From assembly GCA_017469785.1 (NCBI GenBank), contig JAFUFU010000045.1, forward strand, positions 1 to 64,000: a stretch of 64,000 nt of DNA, given 5' to 3'. Under the pieces are notes generated by a model, which made no database searches, was not told the DNA's origin, and saw only the letters and a program-made list of their open reading frames with translations. Numbering within the stretch: position 1 is the first letter of the stretch; each line of letters opens with the position of its first letter. Position numbers and translations under genes: made by a program. Of this stretch, positions 43,426 to 51,207 are shown piece after piece. This DNA comes from Treponema sp. Lineage in GTDB: Bacteria > Spirochaetota > Spirochaetia > Treponematales > Treponemataceae.

Positions 43426-45212
43426 ATCGTCCGCCAGTCCGCTCCGTTTTTGCCCACGAACACACGCACACGGCATTTCTGCTTGCCACAGTTTTCGGTG
43501 AAGAATTCAATATCCGTGCCGTATTCGCTCATCACATCATCGGGGTGATAGCGGGTCGTGAATGTGGATTCCGTGCCGTCAAAAGTGCAGCGGCCTAAGG
43601 CTGCGTGCATTCTGATTAAATCTTCTGCTGCGGGGAGATAGCGGTCAAGGCCTTTTTCGTGGAAGCGTTTCTGGATAAATGCAAGCTGCAATTCTTCGAT
43701 TTGTGCGGAATTCTCATCGGCAGTCCAGTCACGGATTGAGCCTGTGGAAGCAAGCTTTTTTTTGTCATTTCCAAGCCATTCTTCAAACTTTTTCAAAAAG
43801 TCGCTGGGCTTTTCTTTTAGGACATAAATCACCGAATTGAACCAGGCCACGGCCCGGCCTTTTGTGTAAAAAAGATTTGTGGCCAGGGAAAGACACTCGG
43901 CCTTTGCCAAATCTTTTTCGCTGAACTGGGGCGTGCGCAAAACATGGTAGGGCGGCTGATTTTCCCATTCCATGCCGAAACCTTTCGCCGCGTCGTGCAA
44001 ATCTGTTCCGGGAAGCACGCTGAGGCAGAAAAGCTCAAGGTTGTTGGGATAAAGGGAGAGGGCAAAGTCGATGCTCTCGCAAAAGCCCTTGAAATTGTCG
44101 CCTGGAAGACCGTAAATCAAATCGAAGCCGAAGGTCACACCCTCTTCGTTTAAAAATCCGATGTTTTTTTCAAAGCGTTTTTTTTCAAGAGTGCGGTGGA
44201 CATTTTTTAGAACTTCGGGATTGGCGCTTTGAAGGCCGATTTGCAGGCAGCAGGGAATGCGGGCGAAGGCTCTTGCCAGCTCACGGTCGATGAATTCAGC
44301 GCGGGCTTCAAAATAAAAGAAGATTCCCGGAGCCTTTTTCTCGATGATTCTGAGCATTTTGATTGCCCGCTCCTTGCTTGCGTTGTAAGTCGGGTCAAGC
44401 ACGAAGACCTGGGCGATTTTCTTTTTTGCGAAAAGCTCGATTTCTTTTTCAAGCCGCTCCATGGGGAAATAGGCGATTTTCTTTTCGCCCTTTGATTCGT
44501 AGCAGTAAGAGCATTTGAAGGGGCAGCCCCTGGCAAGTTCCCAAAGTGCGCCGCCGTATTTTGAAGGGTCAAGGGTGCCGTCAAGGTAAGGGGAAGCCGT
44601 CATTTCAGGCGGCAAAGGACAAGCCCGGACGATTTCATTATGTCCCGCAGGATGTGGACTTGGGGCTCCATCGTTTTTTTTGATATGGCTTTTGTCGCCG
44701 CCGGCATAAACCCCTTGCACGCCGAAAGCCCGCCCGGTTTCATTGCAGTTTCCGCCAATTCCTGTCTCGCTTTTTGCCATCGCGTCAAGCAGTTCCACCA
44801 TAGCCCGTTCGCCCTGACCCGCAATCATAAAATCAAAGCTGTCAAAAGAAAGGGGATCTGCCGTTACTTCAGGCCCGCCCGCAATGCAGAGGCAGTCAGG
44901 GAGCATTTTTTTGAGGTGGCGGCAAGTTCCTTCCAGAATCCTTCGGTTCCAGACATAGACCGAAAAACAGACGAAATCCGGCTTTTTAGCGGCAAGTTTT
45001 TCTGCAAGGAGAGCAGAAACTCCCTCGTCTCCGCCCTTTTCCCGCGCCTGCATAATGTCCTTGTCTTCAAGGGAAAAATCCGCCAGAGAGACCGAAAAGC
45101 CGTTTTTTGTTCGGGAATCGGCCTTAATTGAGCTGGCAATACAGGCCGCACCCAGCGGAAGCCCCTGAGGAGAAGTCTCAACAAGTAAAGTCGTGCAGAC
45201 GAGAGATTTCAA
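43422..45212 (-). CDS. B12-binding-domain radical SAM protein (DUF4080 type)
   Basis: This is a 596-residue protein. The N-terminal cobalamin-binding-like domain covers about residues 1-150 (PQGLPLGAACIASSIK, PDFVCFSVYVWNR, CIAGGPEVTADP). The radical SAM domain is about 205-430, with the [4Fe-4S] motif CX3CX2C in RGCPFKCSYCYES. A C-terminal DUF4080-like region follows (about 440-590). Such proteins do methyl transfer or other radical chemistry, with substrates mostly unknown. It begins exactly at the base before the PurO stop region, with no gap, so translation is probably coupled to that gene. Confidence 0.88.
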   Translation of the reverse strand: MKSLVCTTLLVETSPQGLPLGAACIASSIKADSRTKNGFSVSLADFSLEDKDIMQAREKGGDEGVSALLAEKLAAKKPDFVCFSVYVWNRRILEGTCRHLKKMLPDCLCIAGGPEVTADPLSFDSFDFMIAGQGERAMVELLDAMAKSETGIGGNCNETGRAFGVQGVYAGGDKSHIKKNDGAPSPHPAGHNEIVRACPLPPEMTASPYLDGTLDPSKYGGALWELARGCPFKCSYCYESKGEKKIAYFPMERLEKEIELFAKKKIAQVFVLDPTYNASKERAIKMLRIIEKKAPGIFFYFEARAEFIDRELARAFARIPCCLQIGLQSANPEVLKNVHRTLEKKRFEKNIGFLNEEGVTFGFDLIYGLPGDNFKGFCESIDFALSLYPNNLELFCLSVLPGTDLHDAAKGFGMEWENQPPYHVLRTPQFSEKDLAKAECLSLATNLFYTKGRAVAWFNSVIYVLKEKPSDFLKKFEEWLGNDKKKLASTGSIRDWTADENSAQIEELQLAFIQKRFHEKGLDRYLPAAEDLIRMHAALGRCTFDGTESTFTTRYHPDDVMSEYGTDIEFFTENCGKQKCRVRVFVGKNGADWRTI

Positions 45213-45941
45213 TTATTTGTTCTTGTTGATAATTTTTTCTTCGTACTTGCCTGTGGCTATGTCGATGAAGCGGACGAAAAGGGAAACCTTGTTCTCTTCG
45301 TTGAGTGAAGCCCAAATCATGCTGGCGAATTCGTCGATATTGCCTTTGATTTCAACCTTTTCTGGCTCGCCCTCAAAGCTTGGCAGGGGATTTCCGTTTC
45401 CCATGTAGGTGTGGATGAAGTGTCCTTCGCCCTTCTGGGGATTGTCGTAGGTGTAAGTGAAGCGGAGGGTATTGTCGCCGTTCCCAGAGTCGCTTTTCAG
45501 GATTGAGATTGCGTAGTCGTATTTTCCGCCCTCTACATTGAGCAAAGAGGAAATGCGGGGAGTGAAATTCGGGGCGTCGTGCTCGTATTTGCGCACTCGG
45601 AGCGACTCTTCAAAAGTCTCGCCTTTTTTGAGTCCTTCAAAGATTGTGTCTGTCTGGTCGCCGTTAGTGACGATTGTTTTGCTTCCCAGCTGGCGGACAG
45701 CGGCATAGATGATAAGGCTTGGGTCGCCTGCAATGAGGCTTTCATCGAAGGCCTTTGTGCGCACGACCTCGCTTCCGTTTTCATTTTCGGTCACAAAGAC
45801 GCGGTTTCGGCTGCCTGCGCTTCTGCCCATTGTCCAGTAAGCTGAGACGGCGTATTTTCCGTCGGCTGAAAGCCCGGCCACGATTCCACGGCCGGGATAT
45901 TCATTTGCCTTTAAAATTTCATCAAGTTTGTTGATTTTCAT
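45213..45941 (-). CDS. purO: IMP cyclohydrolase, PurO family
   Basis: This 242-residue enzyme is of the family first described in archaea. It closes the purine ring of FAICAR to give IMP. Family motifs are NEYPGRGIVAGLSADGKYAVSAYWTMGRSAGSRNRVF near the N-terminus, DPSLIIYAAVR, ITNGDQTDTI-like VTNGDQTDTIFEGL, and NFTPRISSLLN. The start at 45941 has GGAG 6 bases upstream; a longer frame to 45980 overlaps the nucleotidyltransferase gene. Bacterial use of PurO is uncommon outside a few phyla. It lies head to tail with the radical SAM gene. Confidence 0.88.
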   Translation of the reverse strand: MKINKLDEILKANEYPGRGIVAGLSADGKYAVSAYWTMGRSAGSRNRVFVTENENGSEVVRTKAFDESLIAGDPSLIIYAAVRQLGSKTIVTNGDQTDTIFEGLKKGETFEESLRVRKYEHDAPNFTPRISSLLNVEGGKYDYAISILKSDSGNGDNTLRFTYTYDNPQKGEGHFIHTYMGNGNPLPSFEGEPEKVEIKGNIDEFASMIWASLNEENKVSLFVRFIDIATGKYEEKIINKNK

Positions 45942-45958
45942 ATTATTCTCCATAAAAA

Positions 45959-46273
45959 TTAGTTTTTGTTTTTCTGCCACAAAGTTTGCCCCACTCGATT
46001 GATGTGGTCAAGTAGGGCCTGATTTTTTAATTCTGATTTTTGACTGATGTCCGCCATGTAAGGCAGGTCGCTCTCATAAAAATCATTGCAGATTTCAAGA
46101 AGCGTTTCGTGCTTGAAGCCGGAAGTCGTTTCCAGTGTGATGTCGATGTCGCTTCCGGGACGAAAATTTCCCTTTGCCCGGCTTCCGTAAATCACAGCCC
46201 TGCTTACGGAAGGGTATTTTTCAAAAATTGAGCCGATTATTTCAAGAGAATTATCCGAAAGTCCGAATTTCAT
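45959..46273 (-). CDS. Minimal nucleotidyltransferase (MntA-like)
   Basis: This is a 104-residue protein. The pol-beta-type active site is in YGSRAKGNFRPGSDIDITLE (residues 30-49) with the G-S-x10-13-D-x-D motif. In HEPN/MNT modules this protein adds nucleotides (AMP) to the HEPN toxin or neutralises it by binding. Its start overlaps the HEPN gene stop by one base. It is followed after 17 bases by PurO. Confidence 0.88.
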   Translation of the reverse strand: MKFGLSDNSLEIIGSIFEKYPSVSRAVIYGSRAKGNFRPGSDIDITLETTSGFKHETLLEICNDFYESDLPYMADISQKSELKNQALLDHINRVGQTLWQKNKN

Positions 46274-46695
46274 TAGCTTTCCTTTGAAAAGTCTTCCATT
46301 TTTTGAGAAAAAGCCTTGAAAAGACCGAGATATTTTTCTTTTATCATGGAAAACAAGCTCTGGGCTGTCTTTTCGTCATAGGTGTGTGACGCAAGATTTC
46401 GGTCGGAAATCATTTTCATCCACGACTCACCATCTGAAATCAAAGAATTTGAAAATGCCAGACGAATCGCATCCCTGCTTCCGATGATTCCAGAAATTCC
46501 CTGATTTGTAAGAAAATCCTTCATTACATTCCATGAAAGCTCAAAGGTGAATTCAAAGGCTTTTATGAGGCCGGAAATTTCAAGTTCTGACAAATCCCGC
46601 TTTTTGCTCAAATCAACAGCGGTTTCAAGCTGAGAAAAAGCTTTTTTGAAATTTTCGAATCGTTGTTTCCAGCGAATATCAGCAGTGTCGCCCAA
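46273..46695 (-). CDS. HEPN-type nucleotidyltransferase partner (HI0074/HepT-like)
   Basis: This is a 140-residue helical protein. RWKQRFENFKKAFSQLETAVDL, then GLIKAFEFTFELSWNVMKDFL, then MISDRNLASHTYDEKTA. The last stretch includes the R-x4-H motif (RNLASH) and Tyr of the HEPN RNase site, with Tyr as the residue modified in studied HepT. It is the toxin or substrate-binding half of a HEPN/MNT toxin-antitoxin or nucleotide-transfer pair. Order (HEPN first, MNT second) is typical. Confidence 0.88.
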   Translation of the reverse strand: MGDTADIRWKQRFENFKKAFSQLETAVDLSKKRDLSELEISGLIKAFEFTFELSWNVMKDFLTNQGISGIIGSRDAIRLAFSNSLISDGESWMKMISDRNLASHTYDEKTAQSLFSMIKEKYLGLFKAFSQKMEDFSKES

Positions 46696-46706
46696 AATTC
46701 AATTCC

Positions 46707-47282
46707 TTATTCTTCGCTTTTTTCGTCTTCTACGGTCTCAACTGAGTCGGGAAGAACTACTTCCGGGCGGCTTTTCCACTGGATTATCAGAAGGCCGATT
46801 CCCACGACCAGCAAGGCGATTCCGAAGAGGCGGATGATAAAATGACCCGCTGTTTGCGCCGGAATCACGAAGAGCACCAAAGCAATCAAAAGGGAAGATG
46901 CGACTTCAATCATTGACTGGCGCACCATGATTCCGTTTCGGTGAAGTTTTGTAATCGTGTAGATTTGCATTCCAGCCGAGATAATCAGGTAAATTGCCAG
47001 AGTGTAAGCCATTGCCTTCCAGACGACAGCCGCCACCGCAATTGGCAGAATGACTGCCAAGAGACCAACGACTATGCTTAAAACTCCGCGCACCGTGACA
47101 ATGAGCTTGTACTGAGGATCGATAATCAAATCACGGGTTGCGGTCAGAATGAAAATGCCGTCGATAATTGCCGCCACGCCGAGAATAATCACGAAAAATG
47201 ATATGAAAGTGTCTGGCGAAATGAGCAGGAACAGGCCCAGTGCCGCCGTTACGAATCCAAGAAAAACTTTATTCTTATCCAT
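46707..47282 (-). CDS. DUF308/HdeD-family membrane protein
   Basis: This is a 191-residue integral membrane protein with six short helices arranged in three pairs: FVTAALGLFLLISPDTFISFFVIILGVAAIIDGIFIL, then VRGVLSIVVGLLAVILPIAVA and so on. That pattern is the mark of DUF308/HdeD proteins, which are linked to acid stress in E. coli but generally not characterised. The acidic C-terminus (EDEKSEE) is cytoplasmic. It lies 11 bases before the HEPN gene on the same strand, so it may lead that operon. Confidence 0.9.
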   Translation of the reverse strand: MDKNKVFLGFVTAALGLFLLISPDTFISFFVIILGVAAIIDGIFILTATRDLIIDPQYKLIVTVRGVLSIVVGLLAVILPIAVAAVVWKAMAYTLAIYLIISAGMQIYTITKLHRNGIMVRQSMIEVASSLLIALVLFVIPAQTAGHFIIRLFGIALLVVGIGLLIIQWKSRPEVVLPDSVETVEDEKSEE

Positions 47283-47351
47283 AAAATAAATAATATGAAG
47301 AAAGAAAGAAAAATTCTAGTGGAAAAAAATTAAATTTTTTTCTCATATCGC

Positions 47352-47381
47352 TTGACACAAATATCGAAAATTCGCTATATT
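47352..47381 (+). promoter_or_regulatory. Promoter of the tRNA cluster
   Basis: TTGACA (47352-47357), 18 bases, TATATT (47376-47381). This is close to consensus and 17 bases before the first tRNA-Ser. Confidence 0.75.
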
Positions 47382-47398
47382 ATCTAAGCATCATTTAT

Positions 47399-47483
47399 GG
47401 AGCGATGGCAGAGTGGCTGAATGCACCGGTCTTGAAAACCGACGTACCGCAAGGTACCGGGGGTTCAAATCCCTCTCGCTCCG
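47399..47483 (+). tRNA. tRNA-Ser (anticodon TGA)
   Basis: Type II tRNA with long variable arm. Acceptor GGAGCGA / TCGCTCC, anticodon stem CGGT-type with loop CTTGAAA, T loop GTTCAAATC. Discriminator G. The gene is followed by eight T. CCA is not encoded. Confidence 0.93.
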
Positions 47484-47502
47484 TTTTTTTTGATTGCGCT
47501 CT

Positions 47503-47588
47503 GGAGGTGTGGTAGAGCGGTAATACAACGGATTGCTAATCCGTCAGTTCCTTTTCGGGCTGGGCAGGTTCAACTCCTGTCGCCTCCG
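47503..47588 (+). tRNA. tRNA-Ser (anticodon GCT)
   Basis: Type II tRNA. Acceptor GGAGGTG / CGCCTCC with one wobble, anticodon stem CGGAT / ATCCG with loop TGCTA region, long variable arm, T arm GCAGG-TTCAACT-CCTGT. Discriminator G. CCA is not encoded. Confidence 0.93.
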
Positions 47589-47620
47589 TCAACAATCACT
47601 CTTCAAAGTGTTGTTAATCT

Positions 47621-47695
47621 GAGATTGTAGCTCAGTTGGATTAGAGCGCCACCCTGCGGAGGTGGAGGTCGCACGTTCGAATCGTGTCAGTCTCA
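47621..47695 (+). tRNA. tRNA-Arg (anticodon GCG)
   Basis: Acceptor GAGATTG / CAGTCTC (one U-G pair), D arm GCTC-AGTTGGATTA-GAGC, anticodon arm CCACC-CTGCGGA-GGTGG, T arm GCACG-TTCGAAT-CGTGT, discriminator A. The anticodon reads GCG, which would decode CGC and CGU without the usual A34-to-inosine change. The stem is perfect, so the anticodon call is firm. Confidence 0.88.
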
Positions 47696-47702
47696 AGTGC
47701 AT

Positions 47703-47728
47703 AGCTCATCGATAGGATGGGCTTTTTT
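47703..47728 (+). terminator. Terminator of the tRNA cluster
   Basis: AGCTCATC / GGATGGGCT stem with one wobble and a short loop, then six T, just after tRNA-Arg. Confidence 0.75.
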
Positions 47729-47872
47729 AATTTTAAACACATTATGTCAAAATCAAAAATCATACTTGGTTCTCAAATAATCTAAAAATTATAATTTGCT
47801 GAGTTTGTTTTGAAAGTCTTTTTTAACCTTTCGTGAAAAGGCTGATTCTAAAGGCTTTTGGACATAAAAAAA

Positions 47873-47967
47873 GGTCAGGGAGACCATGCACAACTCTTAA
47901 CTTCATAGTGCTGCTGCTTCCGCCCTGACACGGTTTTGAAGAAAGAATTTGCTGGCGCCTGACCAAC
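47873..47967 (-). ncRNA. ffs: Signal recognition particle RNA (small bacterial type)
   Basis: The 5' and 3' ends pair (GGTCAGG at 47958-47964 read on minus, with CCTGACC at 47873-47879). The apical domain carries the conserved GTGTCAGGGCGGAAGCAGCA stretch, matching the G-U-C-A-G-G and G-G-A-A-G-C-A-G-C elements that Ffh binds. A promoter precedes it and seven U follow. It guides membrane-protein ribosomes to the membrane as part of SRP. Length about 95 nt fits the short form without an Alu domain. Confidence 0.93.
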
Positions 47968-47973
47968 GGAATG

Positions 47974-48002
47974 AATATATCACAATGCGTGACGAAAATC
48001 AA
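47974..48002 (-). promoter_or_regulatory. Promoter of SRP RNA
   Basis: Minus strand: TTGATT (47997-48002), 17 bases, TATATT (47974-47979), with a predicted start near 47967. Confidence 0.75.
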
Positions 48003-48040
48003 CAGTCGGCTGATTCAGAAAAATTCGCTTTCAAAATGTT

Positions 48041-49306
48041 TTATTTTCTGAGAGCGGCAATTCGTTCCAATAGCGGTGGATGGTTGTAATAGAATATGCT
48101 GTATATTTTCGGAACCTGTATTTCACTGAGATTTTCTTTGTTGAGCTTTATAAGTGCCGTGCAAAGGGCTTCTCCGTTTCCGCAGATTTGTTTTGCGAAC
48201 GCATCCGCTTGAAATTCATCGTGGCGGCTGAAGAAATTTGCAATTGGAGTGAGCAGTGTGCTCCAGTTGCCGAATGTCAGCGCTATAAGGAAAGTGCCGA
48301 TGAACATCAGTTGGTATGGAATTTCCTGAGGAACGACGAAGCCGAATCCTTCGTAGAGAAAAGGAAGCTTTATGAGGAGACTTATCACGAACAGCGTTAC
48401 AAAAACTGCTGGAATCATGAAAAGCATTTTTTTGAGAATGTGGTGATGCTTGTAATGTCCGAGCTCGTGTCCAAGAACAGCTTCGATTTCTTCGGGGGTG
48501 AGCTGCTCAATCAGGGTGTCATAAAGGACGACACGTTTTGCTTTTCCGAATCCTGTGAAATAGGCATTTGAGTGACCTGAACGGCGGGATGCATCCATCA
48601 CAAAAAGACCGCTGGCTTTGAATCCACATTTTTTGAGCAGATTTTCGAGACGGGTTTTAAGTTCACCGTCTTCAAGGGGAGTAAATTTGTTGAAAATCGG
48701 GGCGATAAAAATCGGATAGATGACAGATATCGCAATGCTGAATACAAAGTAAACGCATCCCAGCAGAATCCACCACCATGAAGACGCGTATTTAAAGAGG
48801 CCTGTCATTGCGAGCAGGAGCGGGGCCATTATAACGAGGTTTATTAAAAATCCCTTGATTTCATCGCCAATCCACATGCCGAAAGTCATTTTGCTGAATC
48901 CGAAGTGTTTTTCGATACCGAATTCAGAATAAAGTGCAAAGGGCACTGACAGAAGCACTCCGGGAACGCTGGCGAGGATTAAAAACAGAATCGCGGCGAA
49001 AAAAGAGTTGTCTGTCCATGACCAGATTTGGGAAGAAAGGGCAGGGTAGAATCCGCAAAAAACAAGGTACAAAGTTAGAAGAAGTTCAAGAATCGTGCTT
49101 GGAATCCAAAGACGATATTTCGCATTTTCATAAAGACAGGTTTTTTTGAGCGTTTCCGTTTCGACATAGCCGCTTAGGATTTCTGGAATTTCGGTGCCAT
49201 GCTTTTTACGGAAAGAAAAATCAATCCGCTCAAGAATCATATCAAGCAGAAAACTGAAAAGCGTTCCGCTGACAAAAATAATAAAAAAAATGTTTGAAAG
49301 AGTCAT
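48041..49306 (-). CDS. M48-family membrane metalloprotease (Ste24/CAAX type)
   Basis: This 421-residue zinc protease has about seven membrane helices. The catalytic motif HELGH (in VLGHELGHYKHHH) lies near residue 280 and the third zinc ligand region is in FSRHDEFQADAFAKQICG. A short N-terminal helix precedes the M48_N domain. Ste24-like enzymes cut prenylated or misfolded membrane proteins. In bacteria they are thought to act in membrane protein quality control. Length and motifs are complete. Confidence 0.93.
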   Translation of the reverse strand: MTLSNIFFIIFVSGTLFSFLLDMILERIDFSFRKKHGTEIPEILSGYVETETLKKTCLYENAKYRLWIPSTILELLLTLYLVFCGFYPALSSQIWSWTDNSFFAAILFLILASVPGVLLSVPFALYSEFGIEKHFGFSKMTFGMWIGDEIKGFLINLVIMAPLLLAMTGLFKYASSWWWILLGCVYFVFSIAISVIYPIFIAPIFNKFTPLEDGELKTRLENLLKKCGFKASGLFVMDASRRSGHSNAYFTGFGKAKRVVLYDTLIEQLTPEEIEAVLGHELGHYKHHHILKKMLFMIPAVFVTLFVISLLIKLPFLYEGFGFVVPQEIPYQLMFIGTFLIALTFGNWSTLLTPIANFFSRHDEFQADAFAKQICGNGEALCTALIKLNKENLSEIQVPKIYSIFYYNHPPLLERIAALRK

Positions 49307-49377
49307 GAAAAGACTGTAGCATTTTTAGAAGAGAGGCGCAATTAAATGCAATGGAAGGGATAGCCCCTTCCGTAAGA

Positions 49378-49563
49378 TTATTTTCCGCCGAAAATTGCGC
49401 TCGCAAGCTTTCCGATTGGGTCAAAATCGAGAAGAAGCAGGTCAAATGCGAAGAATACTGCGAATCCCACAACTGCAATGAGCAAGAGGACAGCGATTCC
49501 GATGAGCATCTGGACTGCGATTGGAAGAGAGTCGAATTTTGAAGTCTTATTTTCTGAAGCCAT
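49378..49563 (-). CDS. Small membrane protein, 61 residues
   Basis: One strong transmembrane helix (IAVQMLIGIAVLLLIAVVGFAVFFAF) and a short C-terminal tail DFDPIGKLASAIFGGK. AGAGGT lies at the right distance before the ATG, which supports a real gene. No family is recognised. It stands alone between the M48 gene and the DUF711 gene. Confidence 0.7.
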   Translation of the reverse strand: MASENKTSKFDSLPIAVQMLIGIAVLLLIAVVGFAVFFAFDLLLLDFDPIGKLASAIFGGK

Positions 49564-49687
49564 AGTGTACCTCTGTTAATTTCAAGTCTTTATTATATTA
49601 AAGGTTGGAAAGTCTACCGTCAAGGAAAAAAACGACCTCTATTTGAACATATCGAACAAAAACTATATGATATGAAGTGGAGGAATT

Positions 49688-51049
49688 ATGCTCTTTTCAC
49701 CTAATGAAATTCAAGAAACTGTAAATATGTTTTTGCGCCACAAACTCGACGTGCGCTGTATCACCATGGGAATTTCCCTTTTGGATTGTGCCGATTCTGA
49801 TTCAAAAAAGGCCAACCAGCGGATTTATGACAAAATCATGAGAAAGGCCGGAAATCTGGTAAAAGTCGGGCAGGATATTGAAAAAGAGCTGGGCGTTCCT
49901 ATCATCAACAAAAGAATCTCTGTTACGCCAATCGCCCTTGTCGCGGGAGCCAGCGAGGCAAAATCTTATGTGGAATACTGCAAGACCTTGGACAAATGCG
50001 CGAAAGAGCTTGGAATCAACTTCATCGGCGGATTCTCGGCTTTGGTTCAGAAGGGAATCACCCCTGCCGACCGCATTTTGATCGATTCAATCCCGGAAGC
50101 CCTTGCCACAACTGATTTCGTCTGCTCAAGCGTGAACGTAGGCTCCACAAAATCCGGAATCAACATGGACGCCGTTAAGCTCATGGGCGAGACAATCAAA
50201 AAGACCAGCGAAGCCAGCGCTCACTGCGCGGTAAACGGCTGCTCAAAGCTGGTGGTTTTCTGTAACGCGCCTGAAGACAACCCCTTCATGGCGGGAGCTT
50301 TCCACGGACCTGGAGAAGCTGACAGTGTAATCAACGTGGGAGTATCAGGCCCCGGCGTAATCCTTGCCGCCGCCCGGGAATACAAAGGCCGGCCCATTAA
50401 CGAGCTTGCAGAAGGCATCAAAAAGATGGCATTTAAAATCACCCGCCTGGGTCAGCTCGTCGGAAGCGAGGCCGCCAGCCGCCTTGGCGTAAACTTCGGT
50501 ATTTTGGATTTGTCCCTTGCCCCGACTCCGGCCGTGGGTGACAGCGTTGCCCGAATCCTTGAGGAAATCGGTCTTGAAGGAGCCGGATGCCCTGGAACCA
50601 CGGCGGCTCTGGCAATGCTCACTGACATGGTTAAAAAAGGCGGCGTAATGGCTTCGACAAGCGTAGGCGGCCTTTCGGGAGCCTTTATCCCGGTTTCTGA
50701 GGACGAGGGCATGATTAACGCCGTAAAGCAAGGCTCTATCTGCCTTGAAAAGCTTGAGGCCATGACAACTGTCTGCTCGGTCGGCTTGGACATGATTGCA
50801 ATCCCAGGCGACACGCCTGCCACGACAATCTCAGGCATCATGGCGGACGAATTCGCCATCGGTATGGTCAACAACAAGACAACCGCAGTCCGCTTGATTC
50901 CGGCTCCTGGCAAAAAAGCCGGAGACTGGATTGAGTTCGGAGGCCTGCTCGGCGGCTGCCCAGTTCTTCCTGTAAGCAAGTTCAGCTGCGCGGACTTCAT
51001 CAACCGCGGCGGCAGAATCCCGGCACCAATTCACTCATTCCGTAACTAG
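49688..51049 (+). CDS. DUF711/PFL-family protein (UPF0210)
   Basis: This is a 453-residue protein with family signatures: [31 protein letters not shown] at the start, [64 protein letters not shown] and [17 protein letters not shown]. Members have a pyruvate-formate-lyase-like fold but no known reaction. In most genomes a small ACT-domain protein (UPF0237) sits directly upstream; here the upstream gene is a small membrane protein on the other strand instead. GGAGG precedes the ATG. Confidence 0.93.
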   Translation: MLFSPNEIQETVNMFLRHKLDVRCITMGISLLDCADSDSKKANQRIYDKIMRKAGNLVKVGQDIEKELGVPIINKRISVTPIALVAGASEAKSYVEYCKTLDKCAKELGINFIGGFSALVQKGITPADRILIDSIPEALATTDFVCSSVNVGSTKSGINMDAVKLMGETIKKTSEASAHCAVNGCSKLVVFCNAPEDNPFMAGAFHGPGEADSVINVGVSGPGVILAAAREYKGRPINELAEGIKKMAFKITRLGQLVGSEAASRLGVNFGILDLSLAPTPAVGDSVARILEEIGLEGAGCPGTTAALAMLTDMVKKGGVMASTSVGGLSGAFIPVSEDEGMINAVKQGSICLEKLEAMTTVCSVGLDMIAIPGDTPATTISGIMADEFAIGMVNNKTTAVRLIPAPGKKAGDWIEFGGLLGGCPVLPVSKFSCADFINRGGRIPAPIHSFRN

Positions 51050-51054
51050 GATTT

Positions 51055-51194
51055 CTCACAGAGGGCACAGAGTCCACAGAGAGATTTTTTGCAAAACAAA
51101 ACTTTATACCTCAATCTTGTTTTCACTGCTAACTTGATTGAGGTATTAAATTTCTTATACAACAGACTCTCTGTGCCCTCTTTAACTCTGTGAG
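51055..51194. repeat. Nested inverted repeat with CACAGAG tandem units
   Basis: Outer arms at 51055-51083 and 51166-51194 contain CACAGAG repeated three times at 9-base steps (left) and the reverse CTCTGTG units (right), ending in matching CTCACAGAG / CTCTGTGAG. Inner arms ATACCTCAATC / GATTGAGGTAT (51106-51116 and 51136-51146) are a perfect 11-bp pair. This looks like a dispersed non-coding palindromic element. It fills the gap between two genes on the same strand and provides part of the second gene's leader. Confidence 0.7.
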
Positions 51195-51207
51195 GAATTT
51201 AAAAATC

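Noticed and set aside
48080..48571. A 163-residue plus-strand frame opposite the M48 protease
   Set aside because: The opposite frame encodes a complete protease with all motifs; this one has no recognisable features.
51055..51194. CRISPR-like repeats (CACAGAG units)
   Set aside because: Units are 9 bases apart with no spacers of constant length and no cas genes nearby; the pattern is a nested palindrome.
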